Shown piece after piece: positions 62,429 through 64,000 of a DNA stretch of 64,000 nucleotides (position 1 is its first letter; each line of letters opens with the position of its first letter). Origin of the DNA: an uncultured Saprospiraceae bacterium. GTDB taxonomy: Bacteria > Bacteroidota > Bacteroidia > Chitinophagales > Saprospiraceae. Location: positions 52,712 through 116,711 of the forward strand of contig CALFBH010000033.1 of assembly GCA_937951615.1 (NCBI GenBank), written 5' to 3'. Made by a program: the position numbers and the translations under genes. Below the pieces are notes generated by a model that saw only the letters and a list, made by a program, of their open reading frames with translations, was not told where the DNA came from and did not search any database.

Positions 62429-63175
62429 TTATAAATAAATTTTAATGTTATCTAATTGAAATTTCATTATTGATGCTGCCCCTTTCCAATCTCCTACTTT
62501 ATTTTTTTTGTATGCTAATTGAACGGCATTTTTGTTTATTCTTTTCTTTAAACTATCCGGTAGTGCTTTGTAAATTCTCATGTAACTGTTGTAGGCAGTT
62601 GATTTATTGCCAGGAAGTTCGTAAAATCTATCAGCTAATTCGATACTGTCTATAAAAAAAAACGAAACTTCTCTATTATCGGTTTTTATTGATTCTTTGA
62701 TAGGTAGATTTTGTTGGTGATTGTCAAAGAGTAATACTGGTGACTCTAATTTGTCATCTTGTCTATTTGACTCTAAACTAATTTCTTCTTGTTTATCGAA
62801 AACCGGAGGGATAATATTATCCCTTTTATCAAATAAGAATTTATAACACAATAGTGTAGCAGATAAGACGGTTATAATTAGAAATAAATTTATTAGTTGC
62901 CTTAACGTAAATAGACCTTTTTCTTTCTTTTCTATTTCATCGCATAATCCCAATAATGCTTCACTAATTCTAGACTCTTCAATCTGAATATTTTCTACAG
63001 GAAGTGAATGATTTCTTTTTTGCTCTGAAATTGCTTTTAACCTTTTTGATAGGATAATTAAAGAATTGTTATGGCTCTTACTCAAGGAAGGATACTTTCT
63101 TAAAGATTCAATTGCATCATCTAATTTGTTGAAGGCTATTAAGTTTCTGGTTTTAGCTATTGCAGATTTATTCAT
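62429..63175 (-). CDS. Membrane protein with N-terminal effector-associated (EAD11-like) domain
   Basis: 248 residues. Residues 5-86 are helical, with NLIAFNKLDDAIESLRKY, SLIILSKRLKAISEQKR and EESRISEALLGLCDEIEK, a layout like the C-terminal module of the SLOG protein at 31520. A membrane helix follows (about 94-115, LINLFLIITVLSATLLC), then a polar external part of about 130 residues, with FFIDSIELADRFYELPGNK. If the domain is homotypic, this may dock to the SLOG protein or to others with that domain. Its partner gene encodes a secreted protein. Confidence 0.65.
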   Translation of the reverse strand: MNKSAIAKTRNLIAFNKLDDAIESLRKYPSLSKSHNNSLIILSKRLKAISEQKRNHSLPVENIQIEESRISEALLGLCDEIEKKEKGLFTLRQLINLFLIITVLSATLLCYKFLFDKRDNIIPPVFDKQEEISLESNRQDDKLESPVLLFDNHQQNLPIKESIKTDNREVSFFFIDSIELADRFYELPGNKSTAYNSYMRIYKALPDSLKKRINKNAVQLAYKKNKVGDWKGAASIMKFQLDNIKIYL

Positions 63176-64000
63176 GTTTTCAGCGTAGTATTTTAGCGTT
63201 TTTCTTAGTCAAGAAAGTGTGTTATTATGGTGTTATTTTAGTTTTGTAGTACGAGATGAATGGGCAAAACATTTGCTTTTGTCTAACTAAAGTTCAAAAT
63301 TACGAAAAATTCATATATAATGCAAGTTTAATTTTTTAATGTCCTGACGAAACAAATTTGGGAGGGAATGGTTTGCAAAATGGGAGAGAGGAGTAAAAGA
63401 GAAAAAGAAAGGCAGGGGTATTAAATCCCTGCCCCTACCATTTGAAATAACAGTGTTAGATTATGCCGCTTTTTTATCTATGCTGGGTTGTAATTGTATG
63501 ACTGGCGTAGGTATTTCCTTTAGTGAATGCAGAAAAACTGTATGTCTAAATATTCCTGAAACAGAAGTGCTAAAATAACAACAGATAAACACCAAAATCT
63601 ACAAGGATTTCTTTGTAAGAACAAAAATACAAGCCGAAATTTTTACATATAAAAAATAATACGTACTTTAGCATTTCGTTATATTAAGCCCAGTAGAAAT
63701 CGGCTTTCCGATATCTTTAGTACACACAAAAATACCTTGCTCAACAACTAAATGATTGAATTTTTGTCCAGAAATGGATGAAATAGATAAAATAAAAAAC
63801 GACAGGTAGAATCCCGACGGGCTATCTGGGATGTCGTCTTGTGTTTTAATGTGTAAAACCAGATGAGCGATTTTATAAAAAAGCGTAGATTTGATATAGA
63901 TGGCACGTTAAGTGGCATTCAACATCAGCACATAAGAGCATCCCGTATAACTATCGGGCTTAAAACCGCTGTTGTTGAATTTTTGGGTACACTCAAAGGG
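63176..64000. other. Non-coding end of the window
   Basis: No ORF of convincing quality. A hairpin at 63411-63433 pairs ggcaggg with ccctgcc. At 63800-63840 there is an inverted pair acgaca/tgtcgt around a cccgacggg centre. No clear CRISPR, tRNA or terminal repeat is found. Confidence 0.5.

Noticed and set aside
61190..64000. Complete integrated element at tRNA-Lys
   Set aside because: No second copy of the tRNA 3' end and no intact integrase were seen within the window.
63780..64000. End of an insertion sequence at the window edge
   Set aside because: Inverted bits such as acgaca/tgtcgt are present, but no transposase frame or clear terminal repeat could be seen.

Overview
The window reads as a chromosome segment of a gliding-type Bacteroidota bacterium, probably from the Saprospiria/Lewinella-like part of the phylum. 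Evidence: type IX secretion C-terminal domains on several secreted proteins, a SprB-repeat adhesin with a type B sorting domain, PorT next to a UbiE/MenG methyltransferase, a SusC/SusD pair, a 3-coathanger-stack domain, TAnnTTTG promoters, and menaquinone made by the futalosine route (MqnD).

Layout. 0-6 kb: the end of a SprB-repeat adhesin, a sugar-kinase/RapZ fusion, small membrane and oxidoreductase genes, an HTTM membrane protein and an acidic-repeat lipoprotein. 6.4-11 kb: a trpEGDC operon with its own promoter, a leader peptide with three consecutive Trp codons and a terminator-type attenuator. 11-18.5 kb: an AraC regulator divergent from a quinone-oxidoreductase-like enzyme, two gene fragments, an Rpn nuclease, and an AlbA/HATPase gene bracketed by an 85-bp direct repeat. 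16.4-23 kb: secreted nuclease-like protein, SusD and SusC on the minus strand. 23-31.4 kb: housekeeping and accessory genes with two MITE-like insertions, MqnD, PaiB-like and PhoD-like proteins.

31.5-41.5 kb is the most unusual region: a SLOG protein with a C-terminal effector-associated-like domain, then a tightly packed operon of a very large periplasmic-propeller/GAF histidine kinase, a response regulator with an unknown C-terminal half, a ComEC-type metallo-beta-lactamase-fold hydrolase, a multi-pass membrane protein and a small winged-helix protein. It looks like a sensor-regulated conflict or stress-response system. A second protein with the same kind of effector-associated domain, fused to a membrane segment, lies at 62.4-63.2 kb beside an integrase remnant and tRNA-Lys.

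41.5-49.5 kb: CcmB-like permease, two paralogous helical proteins around a leucine-rich-repeat T9SS cargo, a Fe-S-type uracil-DNA glycosylase and a SUKH-like protein. 49.5-56.5 kb: exonuclease, a higBA toxin-antitoxin with a fused helix-hairpin-helix, porT-ubiE, a DUF6471/C5-methyltransferase pair and a vapBC-like pair. 56.5-64 kb: acetyltransferase, SDF-family symporter, pyruvate dehydrogenase E1 alpha, TPR protein, DUF4920 lipoprotein and the tRNA-Lys region.

Intergenic DNA is rich in repeats of at least four kinds: nested four-arm palindromes (four copies), a 26-bp covarying stem-loop (seven copies), MITEs with 8-bp target duplications (two copies), and arrays of 6-9-bp units often with a short central palindrome. 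The arrays repeatedly run into the 3' ends of genes and supply their stop codons.
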